Assembly (NCBI GenBank): GCA_947374485.1
Contig: CANCCF010000016.1
Location: 1-44,516 of the forward strand
Source of the DNA: Comamonadaceae bacterium
Lineage (GTDB): Bacteria; Pseudomonadota; Gammaproteobacteria; Burkholderiales; Burkholderiaceae_C
DNA: 44,516 nt
Direction of reading: 5' to 3'
Part shown: piece after piece, positions 20,879 through 27,661 of the stretch
Position numbering within the stretch: position 1 is the stretch's first letter
How the letters are laid out: every line of letters begins with the position of its first letter
The notes under the pieces: model-generated
Databases searched by the model: none
The model's input: the letters and a program-made list of their open reading frames with translations, nothing else
What the model was told of the DNA's origin: nothing
Program-made: the position numbers and the translations under genes

Positions 20879-21287
20879 GCGCGCCATTCTGCTCGACACC
20901 AACATCGTGCTGGACCTTTTTGTGTTCAATGACCCCGCTACCCCGGCCCTGTTGGCAGCACTGAACGGCGGGGGCTTGTGCTGGATCGCCAGCCAGCCCA
21001 TGCGCGATGAGCTGGAGCGTGTACTGGCCTACACCCACATCGCGCCGCGCCTGGCGTTTTACCAACTCAGCGCTGCCGATGTGCTGGCCCGTTTTGATGC
21101 CATGGTGCAGATCGTCGCGGCAGCGCCCAAAGTGCAGCTCACCTGCAAGGACGCCGACGACCAGAAGTTCATCGACCTGGCTGCCGCCCACCAGGCCGTG
21201 CTGCTGAGCAAGGACCATGCGGTGCTGGCCCTGGCCAAGCGCTTGCGGGCTTTTGGTGTGCAGGCCAGTACCGCCCTCACACCGTAG
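20865..21287 (+). CDS. PIN-domain protein, predicted ribonuclease
   Basis: A 140-residue protein that is a single PIN domain (PIN_3/TIGR00305-like). The acidic residues expected at the Mg site are visible: Asp11 in LLDTN, Glu49 in RDELER, the KDADDQKF cluster near 94-101, and a C-terminal SKDHAVL. Family members are called toxin components, yet no antitoxin-like small gene lies upstream or downstream. Instead its start overlaps the last 14 nt of the rRNA methyltransferase gene, suggesting a conserved housekeeping role in RNA metabolism. The target is unknown. The gene ends 7 nt from the convergent glutamate-synthase-like gene. Confidence 0.8.
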   Translation: MEPNKRAILLDTNIVLDLFVFNDPATPALLAALNGGGLCWIASQPMRDELERVLAYTHIAPRLAFYQLSAADVLARFDAMVQIVAAAPKVQLTCKDADDQKFIDLAAAHQAVLLSKDHAVLALAKRLRAFGVQASTALTP

Positions 21288-21294
21288 GCCGCTT

Positions 21295-22944
21295 TCAAGC
21301 CGCCAGCGCCAGCACCTCTTCCCCCTGCAACAGGAAACTGCCTGCGGTAGCGCGCGGCCAGCTCATGCGGTAGATCAGGGGCAGGGCCTGCAAGTCACTT
21401 TCCAGCAGCGCCCGATCGGGCAATTGCGTGAGTATCAGCTGCGCCAGCGAGCGCACCGTCTGGTCGCGCGAGCGGCGCACGATGTGGTGGGCGGTGATCT
21501 GGTTGGGGTGTTCAATGCCCGCGGCCTGCACCAGCTCCTGCAGGGCGTGCAGGGTTTGCTGGTGGAAGTTGAAGACGCGCGTGGCCTTGTCTTCCACCAC
21601 CAGCGACTGCTGGCGCTGCGGGTCCTGCGTGGCCACACCGGTGGGGCAGCGCCCGGTGTGGCAGGTCTGCGCCTGCAGGCAGCCCAGCGCGAACATGAAG
21701 CCGCGTGCGCTGTTGCACCAGTCGGCGCCCAGCGCCATGAGCCGCGCAATGTCAAAGGCGCTGGTGACCTTGCCAGCCGCGCCAATCTTGACACGCTCAC
21801 GCAGGCCCACGCCGCGCAGCGTGTTGTGCACCAGCAGCAGGCCCTCCTGCAGGGGCGAGCCGACGTGGTCGGTGAACTCCACGGGTGCTGCACCGGTGCC
21901 GCCCTCGGCCCCGTCGACGACGATGAAGTCCGGCGTGATGCCGGTGGCCAGCATGGCCTTGACCATGGCAAACCACTCCCAGGGGTGGCCTATGCAGAGC
22001 TTGAAGCCGGTGGGCTTACCGCCCGAGAGATGGCGCAGCTTGTCGATGAAATGCATCATTTCCACCGGCGTGGAGAAGGCGCTGTGCGAGGCCGGTGAGA
22101 CGCAGTCCACGCCCTCTGGCACACCGCGTGCCGCGGCAATTTCGGCCGTGACCTTGGGGCCGGGCAGCACGCCGCCGTGGCCCGGCTTGGCACCCTGGCT
22201 GAGCTTGAGTTCAATCAGCTTGACCTGCGAGTCGCAGGCATTGGCAGCGAATTTTTCGGCGTTGAAGCTGCCATCCACATTGCGGCAGCCAAAGTAGCCG
22301 GAGGCAATTTCCCAGATCAGGTCGCCGCCATGTGTGCGGTGGTGGGTGGAGATGGAGCCTTCGCCCGTGTCGTGCGCAAAGCCGCCGCGCTTGGCGCCCG
22401 CGTTGAGCGACTGGATGGCATTGGCACTCAAGGCGCCAAAGCTCATGGCCGATATGTTGAAGACGCTGGCGCTGTAGGGCTGGGCGCAGTCGGCACCGAT
22501 GGTGAGGCGGAAGTCGTGCGAGGCCAGGCGGGTGGGCGCCACCGAATGGTTGATCCACTCGTAGCCTTCGGCATGCACATCCATCTGCGTGCCAAACGGG
22601 CGCTTGTCCACCTGCGCCTTGGCGCGCTGGTAGACCAGCGAACGCTGCGCGCGGGAAAAGGGCTGTGCGTCGTTGTCGGCCTCAAAGAAGTACTGGCGAA
22701 TCTCCGGGCGTATGGCCTCCAGCGCAAAGCGGATGTGGCCGATGACGGGGTAATTGCGCAGGATGGAGCGTTTCTTTTGCTGCAGGTCGTAGACCCCCAC
22801 GGCCACCAGCACGCCACACAGAAACAGCGGCCATCCACCCACACCAAACACCAGCAGGGAAAAGCCGCTGAGTAAAAAGCCCAGGCAGCACAGGCCAAAG
22901 GCCAGATAGCGGGTGGGGAAGAATTTATCCAGGGCTTCAATCAT
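21295..22944 (-). CDS. FMN-binding glutamate synthase family protein, membrane-associated
   Basis: A 549-residue protein with two N-terminal membrane helices (about 12-32 and 34-52) followed by a glutamate-synthase-type FMN/Fe-S domain (PF01645, about 90-510). Cysteines 422, 428 and 433 (CLQAQTCHTGRC) match the 3Fe-4S ligands of GltB. GAEGGTGAAP and ISAMSFGALS are the FMN-site segments. It lacks the glutamine amidotransferase and the GXGXG C-terminal domains of full GltB, so it is not a complete glutamate synthase; the reaction is unknown. ATG 22944 has AGGAGA 7 nt upstream. The frame is open beyond it over the divergent neighbour, which is a shadow. Confidence 0.88.
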   Translation of the reverse strand: MIEALDKFFPTRYLAFGLCCLGFLLSGFSLLVFGVGGWPLFLCGVLVAVGVYDLQQKKRSILRNYPVIGHIRFALEAIRPEIRQYFFEADNDAQPFSRAQRSLVYQRAKAQVDKRPFGTQMDVHAEGYEWINHSVAPTRLASHDFRLTIGADCAQPYSASVFNISAMSFGALSANAIQSLNAGAKRGGFAHDTGEGSISTHHRTHGGDLIWEIASGYFGCRNVDGSFNAEKFAANACDSQVKLIELKLSQGAKPGHGGVLPGPKVTAEIAAARGVPEGVDCVSPASHSAFSTPVEMMHFIDKLRHLSGGKPTGFKLCIGHPWEWFAMVKAMLATGITPDFIVVDGAEGGTGAAPVEFTDHVGSPLQEGLLLVHNTLRGVGLRERVKIGAAGKVTSAFDIARLMALGADWCNSARGFMFALGCLQAQTCHTGRCPTGVATQDPQRQQSLVVEDKATRVFNFHQQTLHALQELVQAAGIEHPNQITAHHIVRRSRDQTVRSLAQLILTQLPDRALLESDLQALPLIYRMSWPRATAGSFLLQGEEVLALAA

Positions 22945-22963
22945 GCGGTCTCTCCTAGGGCGC

Positions 22964-22969
22964 GACAAT
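22964..22969 (+). promoter_or_regulatory. -10-like element upstream of the YecA/SEC-C gene
   Basis: GACAAT sits in the same GCGCGACAATAGC context as the oxyR promoter. It predicts a start near 22976 and a 23-nt leader before ATG 22999. Confidence 0.35.
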
Positions 22970-22998
22970 AGCAGCCATCCCCCTGTTTTGCCCAGCCC

Positions 22999-23805
22999 AT
23001 GACCACAAATACCGCCCCTGCAGCCGCAGCCACTCTGAGCCCCGAAGAGTTCGACGAGATCGACAGCATCCTGGACGACCTGCGCCAGCGTTTTGACGAA
23101 ACGCCGCAGTGGGAGTTTTGCGAGGGCTTCATGGCCGCGCTCATCGTCTGCCGCCGCGCCATACCGCAGCCCGAATACCTGGCCGTGCTGCTCGACAGCG
23201 CTGATGACGTGGCAGGCAACGAAAAGACCCAGGGTGCCTTTGCCAATGCCGCGCAGGAAGCGCGTTTTCTGGCGCTCTGGCAGCGCCGCTGGGACGACAT
23301 CGAGCAAGGCCTGGCCGCCGAAGTCGAAAGCCTGGACGATGAGCGTGCCTACCACCCCGAGGTGATGGACGTGCGCGGCGCCGTGGCCGCCCTGCCCGAG
23401 GCCGAGCGCGCCGAGATGGCCGGTGAGGTGCTGCCCTCGTTCGCCCAGGTCTGGGCGGTGGGCTTCATGTACGCCGTGGAAAACTGGCCCGACGAATGGC
23501 AGCCCCCACGCGACAAGGAAGCCCGCAAGTGGCTGGACGACGCCCTGCAGCGCCTGGTGGCCCTGACCGAAGACGACGAGGACGAGCCCACGCTCTCGGT
23601 GTTTGACGACGAAGGCGTGCCCACCGTGAGCGTTGCCCGCTTCAATGCCTTTGCAGACGCGGTGTGGGCGATTTACGACCTGCGTGAAATGTGGCGCAAC
23701 ATCGGCCCGCGGGTGGAGACGCTGCACAAGGAAGCGCTACCGGGCCGCAACGACCCCTGCCATTGCGGCAGCGGTAAAAAGTTCAAGAAGTGCCACGGTG
23801 CTTGA
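22999..23805 (+). CDS. UPF0149/YecA-family protein with C-terminal SEC-C zinc motif
   Basis: A 268-residue acidic protein. Residues about 17-200 match the UPF0149 (YecA/YgfB) helical domain, with FCEGFMAALIVCRRAI near the start. The last 17 residues are a SEC-C zinc-binding motif (Cys254, Cys256, Cys265, His266; DPCHCGSGKKFKKCHG), the same motif that in SecA binds SecB and ribosomes. The cellular role is not established. It is divergent from the glutamate-synthase-like gene (54 nt apart) and ends in a terminator-like hairpin that includes its stop codon. Confidence 0.85.
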   Translation: MTTNTAPAAAATLSPEEFDEIDSILDDLRQRFDETPQWEFCEGFMAALIVCRRAIPQPEYLAVLLDSADDVAGNEKTQGAFANAAQEARFLALWQRRWDDIEQGLAAEVESLDDERAYHPEVMDVRGAVAALPEAERAEMAGEVLPSFAQVWAVGFMYAVENWPDEWQPPRDKEARKWLDDALQRLVALTEDDEDEPTLSVFDDEGVPTVSVARFNAFADAVWAIYDLREMWRNIGPRVETLHKEALPGRNDPCHCGSGKKFKKCHGA

Positions 23806-23823
23806 GCGCCGGGCACCGTTTTT
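23796..23823 (+). terminator. Intrinsic terminator of the YecA/SEC-C gene
   Basis: CGGTGC (23796-23801) pairs with GCACCG (23813-23818) across an 11-nt loop that contains the stop codon, followed by TTTTT. The stem is short, so strength is moderate. Confidence 0.55.
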
Positions 23824-23835
23824 GCCGACAGGCTT

Positions 23836-24432
23836 CTAGAATTTGTAGCCGGCGGTCAACATGTAGATGTTGGACTTCAGCTTGAGCGTGTCGCCCGCGC
23901 CGACGGAGCGGTCGTTGTACTGGTCCACCATGTACTCCAACTGGCCAAACCAGTTCTTGCCAAACATGGCCTGCACACCCAGGCCGTAGCCCCAGCCGTT
24001 GTCGAAGTTGTAGCTGTTGCCCAGCGAGTCTTTCAGGTTGGCATTCAGGTAGGCCAGCTTGGCGTAGCCCATCCAGTCGCGGTTGAAGGCATAGCCGGGC
24101 GTGACGTACAGCGAATAGGCATCGCGCACCTTGTACTGGTTGGCACCGATGCTGCCCGCTTTCAGATCGCTGGCATTGGCGGTGAGGCCCACGCCGACCA
24201 CGAACACATCGCTGACGGGTGCGTTGTACTGCAACTGGAACACGCCGTTGTAGTCGTTATTCGTGGAACTGAGTGAGCCCCCATGCACGTATTCGGTGGT
24301 GGTATCGGCCGAGGTGGCCCCCAAGCCGATGCTGAAGCCTTCAAAGCTGCTGGACTGCGCATGGACCAGCGGGGTGGCCAATGCGGCGATGGCGGCAGTG
24401 GCCAGCAACGGTTTCGTCAATGTTTTCCTCAT
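23836..24432 (-). CDS. Small outer-membrane beta-barrel protein
   Basis: A 198-residue precursor with a Sec signal peptide (MRKTLTKPLLATAAIAALA, cleavage after VHA near residue 25). The mature part alternates polar and aromatic residues in strand-like stretches and ends in TAGYKF, with the terminal Phe recognised by the BAM machinery. About eight strands are plausible, as in OmpA/OmpW-size barrels. No ligand or function can be assigned. AGGAG lies about 7 nt before ATG 24432. The region upstream contains two inverted repeats. A separate origin or phase variation is not indicated. Confidence 0.75.
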   Translation of the reverse strand: MRKTLTKPLLATAAIAALATPLVHAQSSSFEGFSIGLGATSADTTTEYVHGGSLSSTNNDYNGVFQLQYNAPVSDVFVVGVGLTANASDLKAGSIGANQYKVRDAYSLYVTPGYAFNRDWMGYAKLAYLNANLKDSLGNSYNFDNGWGYGLGVQAMFGKNWFGQLEYMVDQYNDRSVGAGDTLKLKSNIYMLTAGYKF

Positions 24433-24466
24433 GCGGCGCTCCTATGAAACAAAAAAATGAGAACAC

Positions 24467-24496
24467 GCTGCAAGGAGACATGCATTCCCCTGCAGC
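24467..24496. repeat. Inverted repeat upstream of the beta-barrel gene
   Basis: GCTGCA (24467-24472) and TGCAGC (24491-24496) form a 6-bp stem, extendable with one mismatch. It lies about 35 nt before the beta-barrel start codon and could be an operator or a leader stem. Confidence 0.3.
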
Positions 24497-24519
24497 GGCT
24501 CTCATCTTGGAGCGCCGGT

Positions 24520-24553
24520 CCTGCCAGGCCTTGATAAAAATCAGACTGGCAGG
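24520..24553. repeat. Nested inverted repeat after dctM
   Basis: CCTGCCAG (24520-24527) and CTGGCAGG (24546-24553) are perfect arms; inside them TGAT (24532-24535) and ATCA (24540-24543) form a second stem around AAAA. It lies 15 nt after the dctM stop on the minus strand. There is no T-run after it, so it may protect mRNA 3' ends or be an operator for the beta-barrel gene. Confidence 0.4.
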
Positions 24554-24567
24554 GTGTTGCTAGCCAC

Positions 24568-25854
24568 TCAAGGGGTCATTCCCAACAGGCGCGGCAACCA
24601 CAAGGTCAGCGCAGGTACATAGGTCACCACACCCAGGAACACCAGCATGGTGAGCAGCCACGGCATCACAGCCAGGGTCAGCTCGCTGATGCCCATCTTG
24701 GTAATGCCCGAGGCCACATACAGGTTCAGCCCCACCGGCGGGTGGCACATGCCCACCTCCATGTTGACCACGATCAGGATGCCGAAGTGGATAGGGTTGA
24801 TGCCCAGCTTGATGGCCACCGGGAACAGGATGGGTGCGAGGATCAGGATGATGGAGCTGGGCTCCATCACATTGCCCGCCAGCAGCAGCAATACGTTGAC
24901 CACCAGCAGGAAGGCCACCGGTCCGAAGCCCTGGTTGATCATCCAGTCGGCCATGGCCTGCGGGATGTTCTCGCTGGTCATCAGGAAGCTGAACAGCACC
25001 GCGTTGGTGATGATGTAGAGCAGCATCGCGCTCATGCTGGCCGAATCCAGCAAGACCTTGGGGATTTGCTTGATCGACATGTCCTTGTAGACAAACACCG
25101 CCACGATGAAGGCATACACCGCCGCCATGGCCGCCGCTTCCGTGGGCGTGAAGATGCCGCTGTAAATGCCACCCATCACCACCACGATCAGCAAGAGGCC
25201 CCACACGCTTTCCTTGAAGGCGGTGAAGCGCTCGCCCCAGCTCGCCTTGGGCATGCGCGGGTAGTTGTTCTTGCGCGCAATGTTCCAGGTGGTAAAGCCC
25301 AGTGCCACCGCCAGCGCAACGCCCGGCACGATACCGGCGATGAACATGGCGCCCACCGACACGTTGGTGGAAACCGAGAACATCACCATGGCAATCGAGG
25401 GCGGAATCAGGATGCCCAGCGAGCCCGAGGTGGTCAGAATGCCCGCGCCAAACTTGTTGGGGAAACCCTGCTTGACCATGGCCGGCAGAATCACCGAGCC
25501 GATGGCCACCACCGTGGCGGGCGAGGAGCCCGACACCGCCGCGAACAGCGCGCAGGCCATCACACCGGCCAGGCCCAGGCCGCCGTGCCAGTGGCCAATC
25601 ATGCTGGTGGCAAAGCGGATCATGCGCCGCGCCACACCGCCGTGGGTCAGGAAGTTGCCCGCCAGGATGAAGAACGGAATCGCCATGATCTCGAACTTCT
25701 CGATGCCGGTAAACAGTTTCAAAGCCACCGACTGCACCGGCACATCCGTCATGGTGAACAGGAAGGTGAGCACGGTCAGGCCCAGCGAAATGCTGATGGG
25801 CATGCCGGTGAGCATGAGCACAATCAGCAGCACAAAAATAATGGCGGCGTTCAT
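24568..25854 (-). CDS. dctM: TRAP transporter large permease DctM
   Basis: The 428-residue integral membrane protein is the ion-coupled permease of a TRAP (tripartite ATP-independent periplasmic) system, with about 12 membrane segments. It starts MNAAIIFVLLIVLMLTGMPI and has the family signatures GGVARRMIRFA, SGSSPATVVAIGSVILPAM and GVVTYVPALTLWLP near the end. Length matches DctM (about 425). Its start ATG 25854 overlaps the dctQ stop (ATGA), showing translational coupling. It uses an electrochemical gradient, probably Na+, to import the ligand bound by DctP. Confidence 0.95.
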   Translation of the reverse strand: MNAAIIFVLLIVLMLTGMPISISLGLTVLTFLFTMTDVPVQSVALKLFTGIEKFEIMAIPFFILAGNFLTHGGVARRMIRFATSMIGHWHGGLGLAGVMACALFAAVSGSSPATVVAIGSVILPAMVKQGFPNKFGAGILTTSGSLGILIPPSIAMVMFSVSTNVSVGAMFIAGIVPGVALAVALGFTTWNIARKNNYPRMPKASWGERFTAFKESVWGLLLIVVVMGGIYSGIFTPTEAAAMAAVYAFIVAVFVYKDMSIKQIPKVLLDSASMSAMLLYIITNAVLFSFLMTSENIPQAMADWMINQGFGPVAFLLVVNVLLLLAGNVMEPSSIILILAPILFPVAIKLGINPIHFGILIVVNMEVGMCHPPVGLNLYVASGITKMGISELTLAVMPWLLTMLVFLGVVTYVPALTLWLPRLLGMTP

Positions 25855-26432
25855 GTGGTGGCTCCTTTCACGTCGAGCAGTTTGTCGGCACTGTCGTCCT
25901 CAATGCCTTCGACATGGCTGTGGTCATGGTGCGGCAGATCGCCGCCATGGCCGAAGTTCCAGGCCACCTGCAGAAAGCGAAAGCACATCAGCGAGGAGCC
26001 CAGGGGCACGCACAGGTAGACCATCCACATCGGCACTTCCAGGTCGGCCGAGGTCTGGTCGGTGTGCCCGATGTGCCAGACAAAGTTGGCGCCCAGGGCG
26101 GCCACTGTGCCGGTAAACAGCGCGCCGGCCAGCAGGCCAAACAGGATCAGCATGCGCTGCGGTTTGCCAGTGAGCTTGCGGATGATGACGTCCACGCCCA
26201 CGTGGATGCCGGTGCGCACGCCATAGGCGGCGCCAAACTTGGCCATCCAGACGAACATGAAGATACACAACTCCTGCGCCCAGCTGACGTTGAGCTGCAC
26301 GGTGTAGTCCTGGATGACAGGCACCCCGGACAGAAAGCGGTGCAGCACGGCCAAAAAGATGACGACAGTGGCAGCACCGATGAGGAAGGCAATCAGCCAT
26401 TCCTCCAGGTGGTTCAAGATGCGGTTGATCAC
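25851..26432 (-). CDS. dctQ: TRAP transporter small permease DctQ
   Basis: The 193-residue protein has four membrane helices typical of DctQ: LEEWLIAFLIGAATVVIFLAVLHRF, WAQELCIFMFVWMAKFGAAYGVR, GLLAGALFTGTVAALG and PMWMVYLCVPLGSSLMCFRF, with the conserved GVRTGIHVGVD motif between. The C-terminal cytoplasmic tail (about 160-193) is unusual: it carries five histidines within 12 residues (162, 168, 169, 171, 173) followed by acidic residues. It lies 27 nt after dctP and overlaps dctM by 4 nt. Confidence 0.93.
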   Translation of the reverse strand: MINRILNHLEEWLIAFLIGAATVVIFLAVLHRFLSGVPVIQDYTVQLNVSWAQELCIFMFVWMAKFGAAYGVRTGIHVGVDVIIRKLTGKPQRMLILFGLLAGALFTGTVAALGANFVWHIGHTDQTSADLEVPMWMVYLCVPLGSSLMCFRFLQVAWNFGHGGDLPHHDHSHVEGIEDDSADKLLDVKGATT

Positions 26433-26459
26433 GCAAGCTCCCGTTGGGTGGCGCTGCGC

Positions 26460-27491
26460 TTACTTGGCCGGCACAAAGCCGGTGGCCTTGTAGGCCGCAT
26501 CAATCGTGGCCTTGCCCACGCGGCCTTCCATTTCCTTGTGCACCGGCATCAGCGCCTTCTTCCACTCGTTCAGTTCAGCTGCGGTGGGGGTGTAGATGGT
26601 GGTCTTGCCGTTGGCCTTGATCTTCTCCAGGGCCTGTGCGTTTTCGGTGGCGGCAATGGCGTTGGCGTAGGTGGTGGAGTCCTTGATGGCGCCTGTCAGC
26701 GTGGTGCGGATGTCGGCGGGCAGGCCGTCCCAGAAGGGCTTGTTGACGATCACCGCGTAGGCCAGGTGGCCGTGGTTGGAGAGGGTCATGTGCTTCTGCA
26801 CTTCAAAAATCTTTTGCGTGTAGAAGTTGGAAGGCACGCCCTCGGTGCCGTCGACAACGCCGCTTTGCAGCGCCTGGTAGAGCTCGGAGAAGGCCATCAC
26901 CTGCGGAATGGCGCCCAGGGCACGCATTTGCGCGTCCAGCACCTTGGAGCTCTGGATGCGCATCTTCAGGCCCTTGAAGTCGGCCACGGCATGCAGCGGC
27001 TTGTTGGCGCTCATGATGTGGAAACCGTTGTCCCAATAGGCCAGGCCCTGGATGCCCTTGGGCTCGAGCTTCTTGAACAACTCGGCGCCCAGCGGGCCTT
27101 CGGTGATGCCACGGAAGGCAGCGCTGTCCTTGAACAGGAAGGGCAGGTCAAACACTTCAAACTCTTTCACGCCCAAGGGGCCGAACTTGGCCAGCGAGGG
27201 GGCCAGCATCTGCACCGAGCCAAGCTGCAGGGCTTCGAGCTCTTCCTTGTCCTTGTAGAGCTGGCTGTTGGGGTAGAGCTCGACCTTCACGCGGCCATTG
27301 GTGCGTTGCTCGGCCAGTTCCTTGAAGCGCAGTGCGCCCTTGCCCTTGGGGGTGTCCGGGGCCACCACGTGGCTGAACTTGATGATGATGGGCGCTTGCG
27401 CCAGTGCGGCCACGCCGGTGAGTGCGGTGGCGGCCAGAACCGTGGCTTGCACGAGGGTGCGGCGGGTGAATTTTTGCAGGGTGTTGTGCAT
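26460..27491 (-). CDS. dctP: TRAP transporter substrate-binding protein DctP, C4-dicarboxylate type
   Basis: The 343-residue precursor has a signal peptide (HNTLQKFTRRTLVQA..., cleavage after LAQA near residue 32) and a DctP fold (about 35-340). IKFSHVVAPDTPKGKGA, the FDLPFLF segment, and KGLKMRIQSS with the conserved carboxylate-binding Arg match the C4-dicarboxylate subfamily (succinate, malate, fumarate). The segment VDGTEGVPSNFYTQKIFEVQKHM is the family signature near 225. GGAG lies 8-9 nt before ATG 27491. It is the first gene of dctPQM and diverges from dctS, as in Rhodobacter capsulatus dct systems. Confidence 0.93.
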   Translation of the reverse strand: MHNTLQKFTRRTLVQATVLAATALTGVAALAQAPIIIKFSHVVAPDTPKGKGALRFKELAEQRTNGRVKVELYPNSQLYKDKEELEALQLGSVQMLAPSLAKFGPLGVKEFEVFDLPFLFKDSAAFRGITEGPLGAELFKKLEPKGIQGLAYWDNGFHIMSANKPLHAVADFKGLKMRIQSSKVLDAQMRALGAIPQVMAFSELYQALQSGVVDGTEGVPSNFYTQKIFEVQKHMTLSNHGHLAYAVIVNKPFWDGLPADIRTTLTGAIKDSTTYANAIAATENAQALEKIKANGKTTIYTPTAAELNEWKKALMPVHKEMEGRVGKATIDAAYKATGFVPAK

Positions 27492-27507
27492 GCTATGTCT
27501 CCGTTAT

Positions 27508-27535
27508 GAAATAGGGTGGCGCGAGTGTGCTGCAA
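27508..27535 (-). promoter_or_regulatory. Predicted dctP promoter
   Basis: On the minus strand TTGCAG (27535-27530) and TATTTC (27513-27508) are 16 bp apart, giving a start near 27501 and a short 10-nt leader. The match is moderate, as expected for an activator-dependent promoter. Confidence 0.4.
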
Positions 27536-27553
27536 GCCCTGGTGCGCGGCCAT

Positions 27554-27567
27554 TGTGGACTTCCACA
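27554..27567. promoter_or_regulatory. Candidate DctR operator
   Basis: TGTGGACTTCCACA is a perfect inverted repeat with a 2-bp centre. Its midpoint is about 60 bp upstream of the predicted dctP start, where FixJ-type regulators usually bind. It is also about 100 bp upstream of dctS. Confidence 0.45.
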
Positions 27568-27649
27568 TACTTGCAAGGCCACGACCCAAAACCAAGGGTT
27601 TACCCCCAAAAACCGGGGCAAGCCGGACGTGCTGCGGGCCGCCCCGGGC

Positions 27650-27655
27650 TAGACT
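27650..27655 (+). promoter_or_regulatory. -10-like element of dctS (leaderless arrangement)
   Basis: TAGACT lies 6 nt before ATG 27662 (spacer GCGGCC), placing the predicted start on the A of the start codon. No ribosome binding site is seen. Confidence 0.4.
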
Positions 27656-27661
27656 GCGGCC

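Noticed and set aside
20865..21287. PIN gene as half of a toxin-antitoxin module
   Set aside because: No small antitoxin gene lies on either side; the gene is coupled to an rRNA methyltransferase.
22945..23727. Upstream extension of the glutamate-synthase-like protein to 810 residues
   Set aside because: The extension runs over the divergent YecA/SEC-C gene and has no homology signal; ATG 22944 has a strong ribosome binding site.
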